Assembly: GCA_902729315.2 (NCBI GenBank)
Contig: LR746267.1
Coordinates: 4,837,386-4,901,385 of the forward strand
DNA from: Spirodela intermedia
Taxonomy: Eukaryota; Streptophyta; Magnoliopsida; Alismatales; Araceae
Reading direction: 5' to 3'
DNA: 64,000 nt
This document shows positions 48,501-59,870 of this stretch, piece by piece (within the stretch, counting starts at the first letter, position 1; each line of letters opens with the position of its first letter). Below the pieces are notes generated by a model that did not search any database, was not told the origin of the DNA, and saw nothing but the letters and a program-made list of their open reading frames with translations. A program made the translations under genes and the position numbers.

Positions 48501-50044
48501 GCACGAAAGTAATTTATATATATGAACAAACATTAGAACCTCCCGAAGCTATCTGGTGGTTTCGGAAATTTGTTTTACTTGTGTATCCTTGGTATTTTAT
48601 TGTTTTGCATAGGAAAATCTCAAGACCATGCAAAAAATATTCAAGAACTGCTACAAAGCTATCACAACATAGATCATCAACACTTATGGCGATAATTGGT
48701 ATAAATGTTATGTACGTAATATTCTGCTCATGGGATTTAACATTGGAGGTAATATTGAAAACATGTACGTTTTCATGTTAATTACGTCTAAGTCTTTGTA
48801 ATCCAGTTGATTTAGGAATGTGTTCTCTCTTTTCAGTAGTATCTATTTAGGTCCCATTCAACCTCAAGGAAATTAGGAGGTTGACACTTCATTTTACACT
48901 AATAATAGTAAATCATGAGGCGTGATGAGATGTGAAATATGATACTAGCAAGTGATCATAAAATATTCAATACATCCATTTATAAAGATTAAATAGAATC
49001 AATAAAGGTGGCATGAACGAAAGAGAAACTTCCAATTAAATTTAATATTAGAATTGAAGTTCTTGAGAAGATAATGAAAACTAAGATTATAAGAGAATCT
49101 TTTTGTCATTGTAAATAATTATATACACATCCTATTAATGTCACAAGGTTAGGACTAGGTCCTATAGAACTGTTGGCATGATTAGGAATAGCATAGAGAT
49201 TAAGTAATTCCAACCAATGACTAGAATTGCAAAAAGTGACATAAATGGGTCGGCACCATGATTCAACTGATTAAAATCTTGGACAGTTGTTTCAGCCGAA
49301 ATGAGAAGAGTGCAATGGCCATGATGAATAGTGTAGCTGGACTTTGCATGGACATGCATAGAAGCACAAATGTAGACAGCAGGAATGTAAGCAAACACAC
49401 TTGTGTTATTATTCCTTGACTAAAATGCAGTGGGCTAGAAAGAAGGCATTAATATCAGAAATAGAGAAATTTATTTTCCAACCCCCTTTTAGGTCATTGG
49501 GGATCTGAGGGAAGAGTATATATATGCATTTTCCCAATCAAGGAGAAAGGTGGCTGTTATTTTAGGTGAAGTTTAAGGACTTGAAGAATAGATAAAAAGT
49601 TCAACCTTTCCCCTCTTTTTCATTACCATTCCATTTGTGTCAAGAAGATGAGCTTTGTCTTCAAACTGCTGCAAAAAAGAAATTTAGGAGAATCATCCTT
49701 GTTTATTTATGTCTCTATTTTAATCTCCATTTTTCTTGATGTATATGTAGGATTTTCATTTCTAAATCATAAAAATAGTTTATACATGCTGAATTATGTT
49801 TAAGGTGATATGAACTAGTCTATTATTATTTGAAGTTTACAACATTACATTGTTGATGAATTTACAAATCTGCTTTGTTATAAGGAATATAAATTGGTAT
49901 TAGAGTGGTGTGCTTGTGAAAAATTTTATATTTGTGGTGTGCTATGGTCTTTTGCCACAACCACATATTTTATATCTAAGATCCAAATGTTGATTTCTTA
50001 AAATTATTTTCGTTCTAATTTATTTCAGACCCTTCCTTGTCACT
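48501..50044. other. AT-rich region, probably including a copia LTR
   Basis: The composition becomes strongly AT-rich here. The stretch directly upstream of the primer-binding-site-like string at about 50049 should be the 5' LTR of copia remnant A if that element is complete at its left end. I could not fix the LTR start, and no coding sequence is visible. Confidence 0.4.
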
Positions 50045-52270
50045 ACATTTGGTATCAGACCCAAACTAATATTCTTTATTATTTTGAATTTGTAAGATTT
50101 GATGGCAAGATTGACTTTTGTCTATGGCAAAAGAGAGTGAAATCAATCCTTATACAACAAAGACTGCATAGAACGTTTTATGGTAAAGAAAAATAAAAAA
50201 CAATTAGTAAGGAAAACTTACATGAGTTATATTTATAAGTAGTTAGTACTATTCAATTGTGTCATTAATGAAGAGATGTATAATATTTTTGAGGTGGAGA
50301 GTACTATTAACTTATAGAAGAAATTAGAAATGTTGTACCTGTCTAAAACCCTTAATAATAAACTATATTTGAAGAAAAAACTTGATAACTGCATATGAGT
50401 GAATAAGTAATTTACTATAACATATAAATTTTCTAAGCTTATCTCTTAGCTTTGTAGTGTGAAAGTAAAATTTGAAGAAGCATCAGGCCACACTTATTCT
50501 CACATTTTACCTCTGTCCTATAAATATTTGATACTACCATTTTATATGGTAAATATACCTTAAAGATGAAACATGTTAAATGAACATTATTTTCAATTTA
50601 TGTTAGATTAAAACCTCTCACAAGTGGTACAAGTCTAGTGACTAAAGGTGTGAGTCAAGATAGAGGACATCAGAAATCTAGAGATGGTGGGAAAAATCAT
50701 TTTTGATTGAAGTCGAAAAGAAATAATTTTTAATGATTTTCCAAAATAGAAAGTCATTGAAAATTAAATTGCCCTAAACTTGAAGAAAAACAAAAGGGTA
50801 AACAACTAGCTCTAAAGTCTAGATGACTCAAAGATAAGATCTTAATATCCTCAAGTTCAAGTGATCTTAGAACTTGTAATCCTGATTCAAGTTATTTCTA
50901 TTACATGTAACCATTTAGAATTAGTTTAACATGTACTGACGTTATGATGAAAGTAAAATTCTGAAGAAAAATAATTCATAATGCAGAATTTTTGGGATAT
51001 GATTGATGAAAATCAAATATTTGTTAGATTAATTAGAACATTGATAGATGTAACTAACATACCTAATTTAGGAAGATTTTGAGCTTCTTAGACACCTTTG
51101 ATGCAAAAGGCTGCAAATATACTAATGGTAATAATGTTAAAAAAATTTAAAAATGATGTTTTGATTGTGATGAAATGAGCAATAATTGAGTCATTACATA
51201 TGTTACTTGGAGTAATCATATTTAGTGATACAACCACAACATTTCATTTCGAAATTGAAGATGCCACTATGTTGTTGTATGTCCATCCATAATAGCAACA
51301 GAGTGATATTAGAATTACATAATTAGAACTTGCTCAAGGGAATTATATCTTGTGAAATTAAGTTTTCTAAATCTTATATATTTGAAAAATAATATAAGGT
51401 CAAGTTTGTTGTTTCTTTCAAAAGAAGAACAGATATTCTTAAATATTTGCATTTGAATGTTGGGGTGCATCTCTGGTCACCTCGTTGAGAGGAGATGTAT
51501 GTTTTATTACCTTTATCAATAACTTCTTTAAAAACATTTGTGTTTGTTTTCTCAAACATAAATATGAGATGTTTAATACTTTTAGATGTTGGAAGACCAA
51601 ACTCAAAGAATAAATTGGTAAGAAAATTAAGGTTTTATGCATTGCACCTCTAAAGATTTTGAAATTTTATGCCCCAAAGAAGGTCTTACTTATGCTTTGT
51701 TCTAGGATGATGAGCAGATCATGTTATATCATAAGTCAAAAAAATATATTTTATTAAGATATAAGGGTTCAGGTTATGAAATATTAGAACTCAAAAAATT
51801 AGGCTTAGTAGAAATATTATATTTAATGAGACATTATTGTTGAAGAATTTTCAGCCCATTGTTTCTAGATACTTACACTATCATGATAGTTAAGGAGGAA
51901 TTGACTAATTTTAAAAAAATAATAGATGTGTCTTTGATACACCTAAATCGAAGTGACATTTATTCTATTACTACAGACCATGCATGAAGATAAATAAAAT
52001 TGTTATTGAGATTTTCAGATTCTATTGCTCATATTATTTCTGCTATTTTTTCTTTTTATGTAACATCTCAAGGGGCAATTCAAATTAAGTATAGTAACAA
52101 ATACAAATTTATTATTAATGCAGAGATGAATTATCTTCATTAAAGTGAAATTGGGAAATTAGTATCTCTTCAAAAGCAAGAAAGTAGTTAGTTTTAAGTG
52201 GGTGTATAGAAAGAAATAAGCTTTATCTAAAATTAAACCATCTAAATATGACTTAACTAATAGCCAAGAA
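50045..52270 (+). mobile_element. Ty1/copia retrotransposon remnant A (PBS, gag, integrase, start of RT)
   Basis: A TGGTATCAGACCC string at about 50049-50061 matches the initiator-Met tRNA primer-binding site of copia elements. A gag start VRFDGKIDFCLWQKRVKSIL follows (about 50095-50160), then a decayed zinc knuckle near 50730-50775. A pre-integrase block FDAKGCKYTNGN lies near 51098, the integrase core at about 51415-51600 (LKYLHLNV, frameshifted, then TSLKTFVFVFSN), and the post-integrase KKYILLRYKGSGYEILELKK near 51740. The beginning of reverse transcriptase (LVSLQKQESS, FKWVYRKK) lies near 52160-52220. Stops and frameshifts are frequent, so it is non-functional. The remaining RT and RNase H are missing. 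Confidence 0.8.
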
Positions 52271-52449
52271 ATTTAAGTAAAGGACAGAAAAAATGATTTA
52301 AAAGTTCATAGGACATGCATGATCATATTCTAAGAATACATATTTTAGACTATAGGGTAGAGATTTAATTTCTAAGATCTGTTCATCAAATTTCTCTTCA
52401 ACTATATTATTGTCCTACAAACTTTCTTGTACACATTCATCAATCTTAT

Positions 52450-52850
52450 CCAACACTAGTACATTCTTTTTTACAAAATCTATACTATGACACCCCATGA
52501 CTTTTGTTTCCTTAGGATTGTTAGACTCACCAAAAAAATTAATTTCAACTTTTGTTCTCCACAAGAATCCTAGTTATTCCTATAGGGAATCGTCCTAGTT
52601 ATGTTTAAAAATGGTCTCCCTAAGATGATAGGAACATTATTGAAATCACCAAGAAATTCTATTTCATAAACCATAAAATCAGCAAGAAATTGGCAACATA
52701 TTTACTATTACTAAAATATTTTCAAGCATAGTAGTCAATAAATTGATACTAGAACCTATATCAATGAGAGCATTCTCAAAGATGGTACCACCAATTTCAC
52801 ATGAAATCAATGGAGCACCTATATCCTCAACTTATGGGGTAATTGGTTAC
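52450..52850 (-). mobile_element. Ty3/gypsy protease fragment
   Basis: Read on the minus strand from about 52840, the frame VEDIGAPLISCEIGG, ENALIDIGSSINLL matches the retroviral-type aspartic protease region of gypsy polyproteins (DxGxSxN replaces the usual D-L/T-G-A/S-S). After a frameshift come FLADFMVYEIEFLGDFNNVP and IILGRPFLNITRT. The usual residues between the two blocks are partly deleted. The fragment lies antisense between two copia remnants and is decayed. Confidence 0.72.
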
Positions 52851-53489
52851 TAGAAGTGTACTCATGTGGGGAGATAATTTCTCTATTTTATGTGTCCTTT
52901 TTGGTGTACATCTCTAAGGAACCTAGCATAGGCATGAATATATTCTTTAGCTATAAACAAAGAAATATTGAACTCTTTCTCATTGAAGAATCTTCTCAAT
53001 TTCCTCATCGAGTTCTTCCTTTTTCCTCTATTTTGGTTCTAAAGCCTTAGGGATGGTTTGAAGCAAGCTCTTGGTCAATGTTACAAGAAGTATGACCATT
53101 TTGTGTTATCACATAATTATACAAGTAGTATGACAATTATGTTTATTTATGTTTTTTCAATGATGTTACAAGTTGTATACAAGTTATATTCGAATTTATA
53201 GATAAATGAATAAATTAAAAAATCAGCTAAATTTGAAATTTAAGATGAAATATCTAAGTAGTCTCAAAAAGATCACAAGCATGAAATATTGAAGGGACAA
53301 GTATACTAAAAAAATTTAGCTAACTCAAAAATATCAAATTGGAAAAGTTTTGGTAAAATTTAACATCCACTACCAAATGGTGAGTTCACCTTTAAATTAG
53401 TATTTTAGCTTATCTTTGTGGCAATGTCCTCAAGCTAACAAAGAACAAGAAATACGCAAATTATCATCTACTAGTATTGTTGGTTATCA

Positions 53490-55600
53490 GTATACGTAAT
53501 GGTTTATATAAGGCATGATTGATCATAAGTTGTTAGTGTTGTTATTAAATACATAGTAAACCCATAGATTTTAATTTGCTATTTCAGCTTGGTAAATCTA
53601 ATATTCTTGTTGGATATGCTAACTAAGATTATATAAGTGACCTTGATAACAAAAGATCTACCACATGGTATATTTTTTCTCTAAGTGGTGGTCTTATAAG
53701 TTGGAAGGTAATGATTCAAGACATTATTGCACTCTTAATGTGACTTAGTCGTTGTATAGTAAATCATGTAAATTTAAAATTTATAAAACTAGAAAATACG
53801 AATTTTTAGATATTTAGAAGTATTTCTAAACAAATATATCAATTATAATTTAATAAAACTTCTAAAAATAATAATAATTTTCCAGGTTGATCACAAGGAT
53901 GTAATATGGTAATTATTCAGAATTTTCTACAAAGAATACTATTTTTTATAAATTTTATATTATGAAATAAAAGGAAATATATTTAAAATTTACAAAAAAG
54001 AGAAATAAGGGTGTGCAAATCAAGATGATGTCAACACTTGGCGAATACAAATCAGGCAAAAAAAGAGTTTTACTTGGTGATTCTTATGTAAGTGATTACA
54101 GACGATTTAATTGATCAAATTAAGATCTATAAAAGCTAGAAGAATCGTAATTGAATGAAGTATAAGTTAGTAAATTTAAAATTAATAAATTAACACTAAA
54201 TGAAGTGAAAATTAAGTTGAAAGTAGGACAATAAAGTTCTAATATCGCAGTGACGATGTGTCAATGATGCACCAAAATCCTAAATATTCAGGAGGATAGT
54301 TGTGTAATGTACACGGCCTCGAAGGCTCTCCTTGGACAAAGAGGACATAGGCAATCTCTAGATCTCCTTGTGAAGTCTAGAGATCAATGAAATGAGTTAT
54401 CGAATCATCTTCATTGGCTGTAACCCGACAGAGCGGAAAAATGGCGACTTTGTGGCTCTCTGACGACTATCACCCAACAAAAGGGAGCTAGATGAAGGTG
54501 AGACATGTGTCAAGGAGCTTCATTTTCAAGTCCGCACATCAAGAGGAGGCTCTTCATCGCATTCGGTACGCTCTCAAGAGGTGGCAACTCGTCTCCTGAT
54601 AAATCGTCTTCTTCTTGACGACGACTTGTTCGTCGATTAATCAGAGATCCTTTACTTGATAGATTCACGATCCTTTTATCGTGAATCGTTCAGAAATTTT
54701 TGTAATAATACTCTGCGAATCACATTGATGAGATTTTCATCGATGATCTAGCAATTCTAGTTACTTAATTCTTCACTGGTGATCTACAAGAAAGCCATGA
54801 TAATCTTTCACAGTCGGTTGGCCATTGATGATGTGAAAGGGGAGTGACACATACGTGTCCCCATTGGTTCAAGTCGCTCGAGCCTCTACTTGCAACTACT
54901 CCCCAACTACGCTTTCGACTTACTTGCGGGCCCGGCTGGCCAGTGAGTCCTCCCATTTCGTCTTATTTTTATTTTAATTTCTTTTTCTTCATTTATCTCG
55001 AAAGTAAGACTATAAAAATCATATAAATTTGTATAAAATCACATAATTGCCCAAAAATTCACGTTAATCAACTGAAAATCACTTTTCACACTTTAACATA
55101 GATATAAGTCTATTTATCATGAGTTAAGGCTAAAACTATATTATTTACTAATTATTAACTCATGATAATGAAGACTTATCAACTCTCAACTATCAAACCT
55201 AAATATATTTCAATCTATTTATTATTGAAGAACTTGGTAAAGGAGCTTGACATCAATCTATTTATTATACCACGAAATTGTGACAAGCAAAGTGCTATTG
55301 ATCTTTTGAAGGATATCTTTTGAAGAATCTAATATATTATTTTAGGAGAAAAGGCATTTTTATTAAATTATATAAATTACATAAATTTATTACAAGAGGT
55401 GGTATCCAAATTGTGAAGATTCCTACACAAGATAATGTTGACCAAGCCCTGATCAACAGTTAAATTTCATCATTGTGTATAATAAAGTAATGTTTATATA
55501 AGTTGAGACACATTGATTTGCACATTAAGGTATTTATGCTAATAATTTATCTTTTTGGTATTTCTTGCAATTAGCTTTCAAGTGAGTCAAAGGTGAAGAA
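53490..55600 (+). mobile_element. Ty1/copia remnant B, RNase H region, split by an insertion
   Basis: Upstream part (about 53585-53738): ILVGYAN, DYISDLDNKRSTTWYIFSLS, GGLISWKVMIQDIIAL, the copia RNase H sequence. It continues after the inserted element at 55182: ALSTIKPKYISIYLLLKNLV, KELDINLFIIPRNCDKQSAI, then further downstream HIDLHIK. Joined conceptually at the 8-bp duplication, the frame passes through the expected 'ALSTxEAEY' motif position, which shows the insertion was clean. Internal stops show decay. Confidence 0.78.
53739..55181 (+). mobile_element. Unclassified 1.44-kb element, copy 1, with 8-bp target duplication
   Basis: The element begins TGTGACTTAGTCGTTGTATA and ends AAGACTTATCA. 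It is flanked by ACTCTTAA (53731-53738) and ACTCTCAA (55182-55189), an 8-bp duplication with one difference. It interrupts the RNase H gene of copia remnant B exactly. A reverse-complement relative lies at 56841-58500. The interior has a GC-richer part (about 54290-54950) in AT-rich flanks and no coding capacity I can see. The TG...CA ends resemble an LTR, but an 8-bp duplication is more like a hAT-type insertion. The family is not recognised. Confidence 0.72.
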
Positions 55601-56840
55601 TGTTATTAATGACTACCCAAAATGTTAATTTTGGGTCCTCCTTTTAGGACATTCAAAAGTTACATGAAAAGTATATAGATGTATATCAAGATTTTCTAGT
55701 CATGATGCCTTTGGTTTTGATATTCACAAGTGAAAATTTATTGATAGGTTATTATATTGAAGCTTCTATATATGTGTTAGTTATCTATTTCAAAATTTTA
55801 ATATATTAAAAAATATATCTCAATTTATCTCATTAAAAAATTATGATCTTATTATTAATAATCAAGTTCAAGATTTAAATCCTTGAGATCAAATTGTCTA
55901 TCTACCTTAATAATTTGAGGATAAAGAATTATCAACAAATGAAAAGTATAAAGTCATATGATATGAGTCAGCACACGTGCAAACACATTTGAAAAATCAA
56001 AATATATTCATCTAGATTATACAAGGTGATATAACTATATAATTTCACCATTTATTAGTTCTATATAGTATTATTTTTTACAAGTTCTCCAAGCTATCAT
56101 GCATTATAAATCAGTAAAAAATAAAGAGTATATCATATGTTTAAGTTTGAAAATAATATCTTGATGTTGACACATCATATACTTATGTGAAAAAAAAAGT
56201 GAAGATTAATATTCTTGGATGTGGACATTGAACTATTCTCCAAGTTATGTAGCTCTAGTCTAAATTTATTTCAAAAGGATGCAAAAATAGGAAGATTAAT
56301 AGTTTAAAAGGTTAAAATGTGATTATTGTGCATTCCATAACATAACAAATATTTGAACATGTACTTCCAATGTTGGTGGTTCAATAAAATAGGAAACCTA
56401 GAATAGAATGAAGGCTAACTTATTGGAAAAGAATTTGAACATAAGTAATAATGAAAATATAAAGATTTAACACTCATCATCAAGCTCTTCCTGCCTTATG
56501 CATCAACAATGAACAAGAATATTATATCCTCTTCATGAACTCAGTCCAATAAACGATCAATTTATCTTCAGTAACCATTACTTTTTATTAGATCCTAAGG
56601 TAACTAGGTAGTCATAAGAAAGCATATTGGGTGAAGGTAGAAAGTGTTGTAGTCATATTTGCCTCAAGAGTACTTAAATCTCTATGGAAATGAACTTGTG
56701 TATTTTGAAAACTCCATGAAAATTAACATGTATTCATAAGAAGAATAGTTTTTATTAGAAAGTAATTTTCTTTGAGACTAGTAGCAGTTGGATGACAAAA
56801 AACCTAGTATAAAAAGTTAGGTGTTCTTGACGAGACCATG
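55601..56840. other. AT-rich decayed sequence between the two inverted copies
   Basis: I see no recognisable domain beyond the end of copia remnant B. It is about 75% AT by eye and lacks long open frames. Confidence 0.45.
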
Positions 56841-58500
56841 TGATAAGTCTTTATTATTATGAGTTAATAATTAGTAAATAATATAGTTTTAGCTTTAACT
56901 CATGATAAATAGATTTATCTTTGTGTTAAATTATGAAAATTAGTTTTTAGTTAATTAATGTGATTTTTTTACTAATTATATGATTTTCTATAAATTTATA
57001 TGATTTTTATAGTCTTATTTTTGAGATAAATGAATATATATATATAGTCAAAGGGAGCTGCGAGTAAGGACTCAAGTGGCTAAGACTGATGGGGACACAC
57101 ATGCGTCACTCCCCTTCCATGTCATTAGTGGCCAGCTGACTATGGGGTAAAGAGTAGTTGTACATGTAAGAGAAACAAATTCATTACTTCCAAATATGAT
57201 ATTATTATATATTCATCCAAAACTTCAGTGCAGAAGCGATGTGGGATGAAACCCGCATCATACCTTCCTCCGAAAGGGTTTGAAGATTTAAATACTTAAA
57301 CTATTCCTTTATTATAATAGAGATATATCATGATGATGTCACTTGATATGGGCATTAAAGTACTTATTTCAATCTCTCTCATGTATGCGAGTAATCGGCG
57401 TGGGTTCAAATCCTTTTAGAGTCAAAACTTGTATTTTTATTTAATTATCATGACTTTTTTGTAAATTGTTGGTAAAGGATTAAGTTGTTAGAATCGTTAG
57501 ATCATCGACAAAAATTTCGTCAACGCGATTCATAAAGTACTATTACTAAAATTGTTGAATGATTCGTGATAAAAGGATCACAAATCTATTAAGTAAATCA
57601 TCTCTAATTGATCAACGAACAAACTATTGTCACGAAGAGGATGATCTGTCGAGAGACAAATTGGTACCTCTTGAGAGCATACCAGATACGATGAAAAGCC
57701 TCATCTTACTATACGAACCTAAGGATGAAGTTCCCTAACATGCACCCCACCTTCATTCAATTCCTCTTCATCAGGTAATAGTTGCTAGAGAGTTAGAAAG
57801 TCGCCATTTTTCTACTTCATCGGGTGACAATCATTGAAGACAATTTGACGACCTATTTCATTAATCTCTAGACTTCATAAAGAGATCTAGAGATTGCCTA
57901 CATCGTCTTTGTCTAAAAAGAGCCTTTGAGGCTATAGACATTACACAATGATCCTCTCGAACGTTCATGATTCCAATGCATCACCAATGTATCGTCGCCG
58001 CGATGTTGTAATTTTATTTTCCTGACTTGAACTTAATTTCTACTTAATTTAGTGATAATTTATGTGATTTAAATTTACAAAGCTATACTTTATTTAATTA
58101 CAATTCTTTCGACTTTTACAAATCTTAATTTGATCAATTAAATCATCTATAATTTATGTAAGAACTTTTTTTATGTTTGATTCGCATTCATTGAGCGTTG
58201 GCATCATCCTAACATCCACACTTTATTTTCCTTCTTTTTTAATTTTAAATATATTTTATTTTTATTTTTTAGTATAAAATTCATAAAAAATTATATTCTA
58301 TGAAGAAAATTATGAATAATTACTCGATATTATATTACATCTTTGTGATTGACTTAGAAAATTATCACTATTTTTAGAATTTTTATTCAATTATAATTTA
58401 TATATTTATTCAAAAATACTTCTAAATATCTGAACATTAGTATTTTCTAGTTTTATTAATTTTGATTTTTTGTAATTTACTATACAACAATTAAGTTACA
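56841..58500 (-). mobile_element. Unclassified element, copy 2, opposite orientation, about 1.66 kb
   Basis: Read on the minus strand it begins TGTAACTTAATTGTTGTATA at 58500 and ends GACTTATCA at 56841, matching both ends of copy 1. Flanks are AGACCATG (56833-56840) and TCACCATG (58501-58508), an 8-bp duplication with 6 matches. Interior landmarks shared with copy 1 include the CTAGAGATTGCCTACATCGTC / CTAGAGATTGCCTATGTCCTC block (about 57880 vs 54340) and the GGGGAGTGACRCAT block (about 57095 vs 54840). It carries extra sequence around 57180-57490 that is absent from copy 1. Confidence 0.7.
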
Positions 58501-58829
58501 TCACCATGTTAAGAGGCCTTAAATTACTTTAAATGACTTTCATACAAGTTATTTATCTTATTTAATAGAAGAGAATGATTATTAAAGTGTGATCAAAATA
58601 GTCATAAAGAAATTTTTCTTGGGTACTTTTGAAAAAATTAAAAACCTATAAAATATATTTTTAAAGAAATATTTGTTGAAGAATCTATGTGTGAAATTTG
58701 TAGAGCAATCATTACAGTAAATCGAGTGAAGAAAATGGAGATCAAGAGAGTGAAGAAATGCCATAGTTAAATCTTAACCATGAAATTAATGAATTACCTA
58801 GGACTCTCAAAATAAATTAAATGAACAAA

Positions 58830-59870
58830 AAGAAGTTATAAGAAATAAGGTAAAACTAGTTACCCAAGGTTATGTTCAACAAAAAAAAATTGATTATGAA
58901 GTGTCTTATGCACCATTAATTATGCTTGATGCAATTAAAATTATTTGTTCAAGTAGTTCTAAATTATATCATATGGATGTTATGTGTCTTTCTAAGTAGA
59001 CTAATCAAAGAATAAATAATATGTGAGATAGTCCCCTCATTTTAAAAATTTAGAATATTCTAATGGTTTATAAATTTAAGAAATATTGAATGGATTCAAA
59101 TAAACTAAACTAGCTTGGTATGAAAAATTAAGTTCCTTGAGAACAATTTCAAGAGAATGAATGTGAGAAAAAATATGAAATTTTTATTTTCTAGTTAAGA
59201 AATAAAAAATAAATGATTTAATGTTCAAGATAACTCTTATAAGCATAAATTTCAAATTGGACTTAGATGGAAAAGAAAAAGAAATAGATAGAAAACTATA
59301 TAGATGAGTTATAAGATCTTTTCATAGTAACTACTAACCAACCTGATATTTGGTTTAGTGTCTTCTTATGACAAAGATATTAAACCAATACAAAAGAATC
59401 GCACCACACGACTATTAAAAGAATTTCTAAATATCTCATTGGAACAAAAGCCTAGGTGAATGGTATTCTAAAATCAAATTTTAAATATATATTAAAATAT
59501 TATTTTTTCGTTTTTCTGGTTGCATAATTGGTAGAAACAGCACAAGAAATCATATATATTTTTAAGTCAATGTTTGAGTTCTTAGACTTTGAATAAATAA
59601 ATTCAATTGCATTATCCACGACTTAAGTTAAATATGTATTAGTTGGTAGTTGTGTAAAATTACTTTAAGTTAAATATCGATTAGAGGACTATTGGCTCAA
59701 ATTAAAAAATATACTCATATATTATGAACATAAAAGTGTCATTAAGTTAGTCAAAAATCTAATCGTACACCCTAGAATAAACATATAAAAATTAATTTTT
59801 ATTTTATCAAAAAATTACATACAAAAGGAGAATATATAATTAAACGTCATTAAGACATCGAAATAGTTAG
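58830..59870 (+). mobile_element. Ty1/copia remnant C (reverse transcriptase to RNase H)
   Basis: RT begins near 58838 (RNKVKLVTQGYVQQKKIDYE, VSYAPLIMLDAIKII). Then come AWYEKLSSLRT (about 59110), LDLDGKEKEIDRKLYR (about 59255), NQPDIWFSVF and KESHHTTIKRISKYLIGTKA (about 59340-59450). RNase H follows with SIALSTT and VKYVLVGSC, ending YWLKLKNILIYYEHKSVIKL and VKNLIVHPRINI (to about 59800). This is the standard order for a copia polyprotein. Frameshifts and stops are present throughout, and an LTR could not be identified on the right side. Confidence 0.8.

Noticed and set aside
57370-57445. tRNA-like sequence with GGGTTCAAATCC
   Set aside because: Only the T-loop-like string fits; no acceptor stem or anticodon arm pairs around it.
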